Assembly: GCA_029339505.1 (NCBI GenBank) | Contig: JAQISU010001235.1 | Location: 34,881,315-34,945,314 of the forward strand | DNA from: Unio delphinus | Lineage: Eukaryota > Mollusca > Bivalvia > Unionida > Unionidae | Length of the DNA stretch: 64,000 nt | Direction: 5' to 3' | Shown: piece by piece, positions 54,082-57,000 of the stretch | Position numbering within the stretch: the first letter of the stretch is position 1 | Layout: each line of letters starts with the position of its first letter | Position numbers and translations under genes: made by a program | Notes under the pieces: generated by a model | Seen by the model: the letters and a program-made list of their open reading frames with translations, nothing else | What the model was told of the DNA's origin: nothing | Database searches by the model: none

Positions 54082-57000
54082 GGAGGGTTAATAGTTGCAA
54101 TACTTTTAAAAATATACACTCCTGAATCATTAAAATCTTTAAGTTATCCAAGACAATGAAACCAAATCTTTCAACGGGTAAAGCTGTTAACTCCATTTCA
54201 CTGACCTGCTATGTTTTCTCACCACACCCTTGCCAGGGACTGTTGTATTGGACCCATGAAGATATGCCATAAATATTGATTGCACCATATGGTTATATTC
54301 AAATCTAAAATGAATAGTCACATCCATACTTATAGAAATGCACAACAAACTTGTGTAAAACAATTATATACATTCCAAAGTTGGTTTTGAAGCCATGTTG
54401 GTGAAGCAGACATACTAAAAGACCTCCATTTAAACGGTCACATGTCCATTTACTTTCTAACAGAAATTATTTCATTTTAATTCAGGGTGCACTGATGCTT
54501 CCCCACAGCTTGCGCCATGTGAGCTTGTCTTTGTCTGTATTTTGCTTTGACTGCATTTTCTGGACATGATCTTTCAATACTCTTGTTATTTGATTGGTTA
54601 AAGTTCATTACCATGTCTTGTTGAGTGAAATCAAATAGTGGAACTTTGAATTATACTACAAATAAAAGCAAGCCAAGCAGGCTATATGTAACTAGGATGA
54701 TCAACCTTAATGGATAATTTAAGTAATTCAAAGTTTTAAACAGTTGTTTATAAATAGTATATCAATACCATATATACCCAAACATTAAGCCATGTCCAAC
54801 TGATAATAAAGACCCAGATCTGCCATCACATAATATGTTGGCAGACAAAGTATGTTTGTTGTTTGCTTGATTGGATAGTTCCGAATCTGCTGACACATTA
54901 TGGAACAGAAAACCTATGCTGTTGGATCCAACTTATAGGAGTATATACAGTAAAGAATATATAAAAAATGGTACAAGGTTGTGGATAAAGCAATGAGAAA
55001 TGTAAAATAAATTTACTGGTTACTGGAAAGAAAAACTATCTTCCAATAAACCTTTTATTTCACCCAGGACTAATATTCCAACAATCCATTTTGCATACAT
55101 TGTTATCAATTTATCCTGGTTTTCTTGACTTCGTTAAAGTATCATTGATGATGCTACCAAAAGGAAGTACATAAATTCTACCTCTGTCTGACTTGCACTT
55201 GTACTAGACGTCTTGCTTTCTGATCTTTCTCTTATTTTGGCTTCTTGTTCCTAGAAGAAAAGAAAACAAGTAAGAAAACAAAACCGATCTAAATCAGATA
55301 ATAATGAAGACAATAAAAATGTTCTCCATATTTAAAGGTTCTTTTTTTATTGTTTGTGTTACAATGTCTACAAACTTGTGCATTCCAAAACAAAAGCCAT
55401 AAAATGTAAACATAAGAAAACATTCATAAACCCAGCATAGTTTCTTGATTTTATACATGGTCACATTCAACCAAACAATTCTTGTAAATTCTCACTCTAA
55501 ATTAACCAAAGCACTACTTAATAAAAAAAAATGGTAAAATATACAAAAATTCAATTTAAATATTCAAATCAAACATGTCCAAATGACCTAATTATGGCAC
55601 AGTAATATGGTGCTTTATAAACTGTCTGCCAAGTACAAATATGTTGAAGTGACATAAAGATTGTTTACTAATAAATATTATAAGTACAAATATGTTGAAG
55701 TGACATAAAGATTGTTTACTAATAAAGGTGCCTTATAGACTATTTGTCAAGTACAAATATGTTGAAGTGACCTATTTTTGGTACAGTAATATGGTGCCTT
55801 ATAGACTTTGTCAAGTACAAATATGTTGAAGTGACCTATTTTTGGTACAGTAATATGGTGCTTTATTTACTGTTCACCAAGTACAAATATGTGGAAGAAG
55901 TGACCTATTTTTGGTACAGTAATATGGTACCTTATAGACTTTGTCAAGTACTAATATTTTGAAGTGACCTATTTTTGGTACAGTAATATGGTGCCTTATA
56001 GACTTTGTCAAGTACTAATATTTTGAAGTGACCTATTTTTGGTACAGTAATATGGTGCCTTATAGACTTTGTCAAGTACTAATATTTTGAAGTGACCTAT
56101 TTTTGGTACAGTAATATGGTGCGTTATAGACTTTGTCAAGTACTAATATTTTGAAGTGACCTATTTTTGGTACAGTAATATGGTGCGTTATAGACTTTGT
56201 CAAGTACTAATATTTTGAAGTGACCTATTTTTGGTACAGTAATATGGTGCTTTATTTACTGTTCACCAAGTACAAATATGTGGAAGAAGTGACCTATTTT
56301 TGGTACAGTAATATGGTACCTTATAGACTTTGTCAAGTACTAATATGTTGAAGTGACCTATTTATGGTACAGTAATATGGTGCTTTAATCACTTTGTAAA
56401 GTACAAATATGTTACAGTCACCCATTTTCGTACAGTAATATGGTGCTTTATACATTGTGTGAGACAGGTGTGGTTCATTTACTTCCATTAATACCCCACA
56501 TTTTTTCAAATACTGCTACATTTGAATGAAATCACAATCATAATTGGTCAATCACTCTATCATATTGTCATTTCATCATTAGTCCTGAGAAATTCTTATT
56601 CAACATCACAACTTTTAATAAACGTTTCAATTTAAAAAAAGTTGTTAATGCACTGTTACTAACAAAATATCAGTGAAAATGCTGGTAAAGCTGATAGGGA
56701 GCAACACTGTAGACCAGCTTTGCATTATCACATTAATTGTATCTAATGCATCAAATCAAGTAAATGGGGTTTTAAAAAAAATTTAAAAGTTAAAAGGCAA
56801 GCAATCTTACCTGTACAAGACCTTGCAGTTACCTGTACAAGACCTTGCAGTTACCTGTACAAGACCTTGCAGTTACCTGTACAAGACCTTGCAGTTACAG
56901 TCAAGTGTCAAATCAATGACTTTTGTTCAAGAGGAGCAGCAGTAACAAAATTTTCAAGATGGCTGCTGTGGTAGCCACACTGGATGTCAGATTGGCACCA

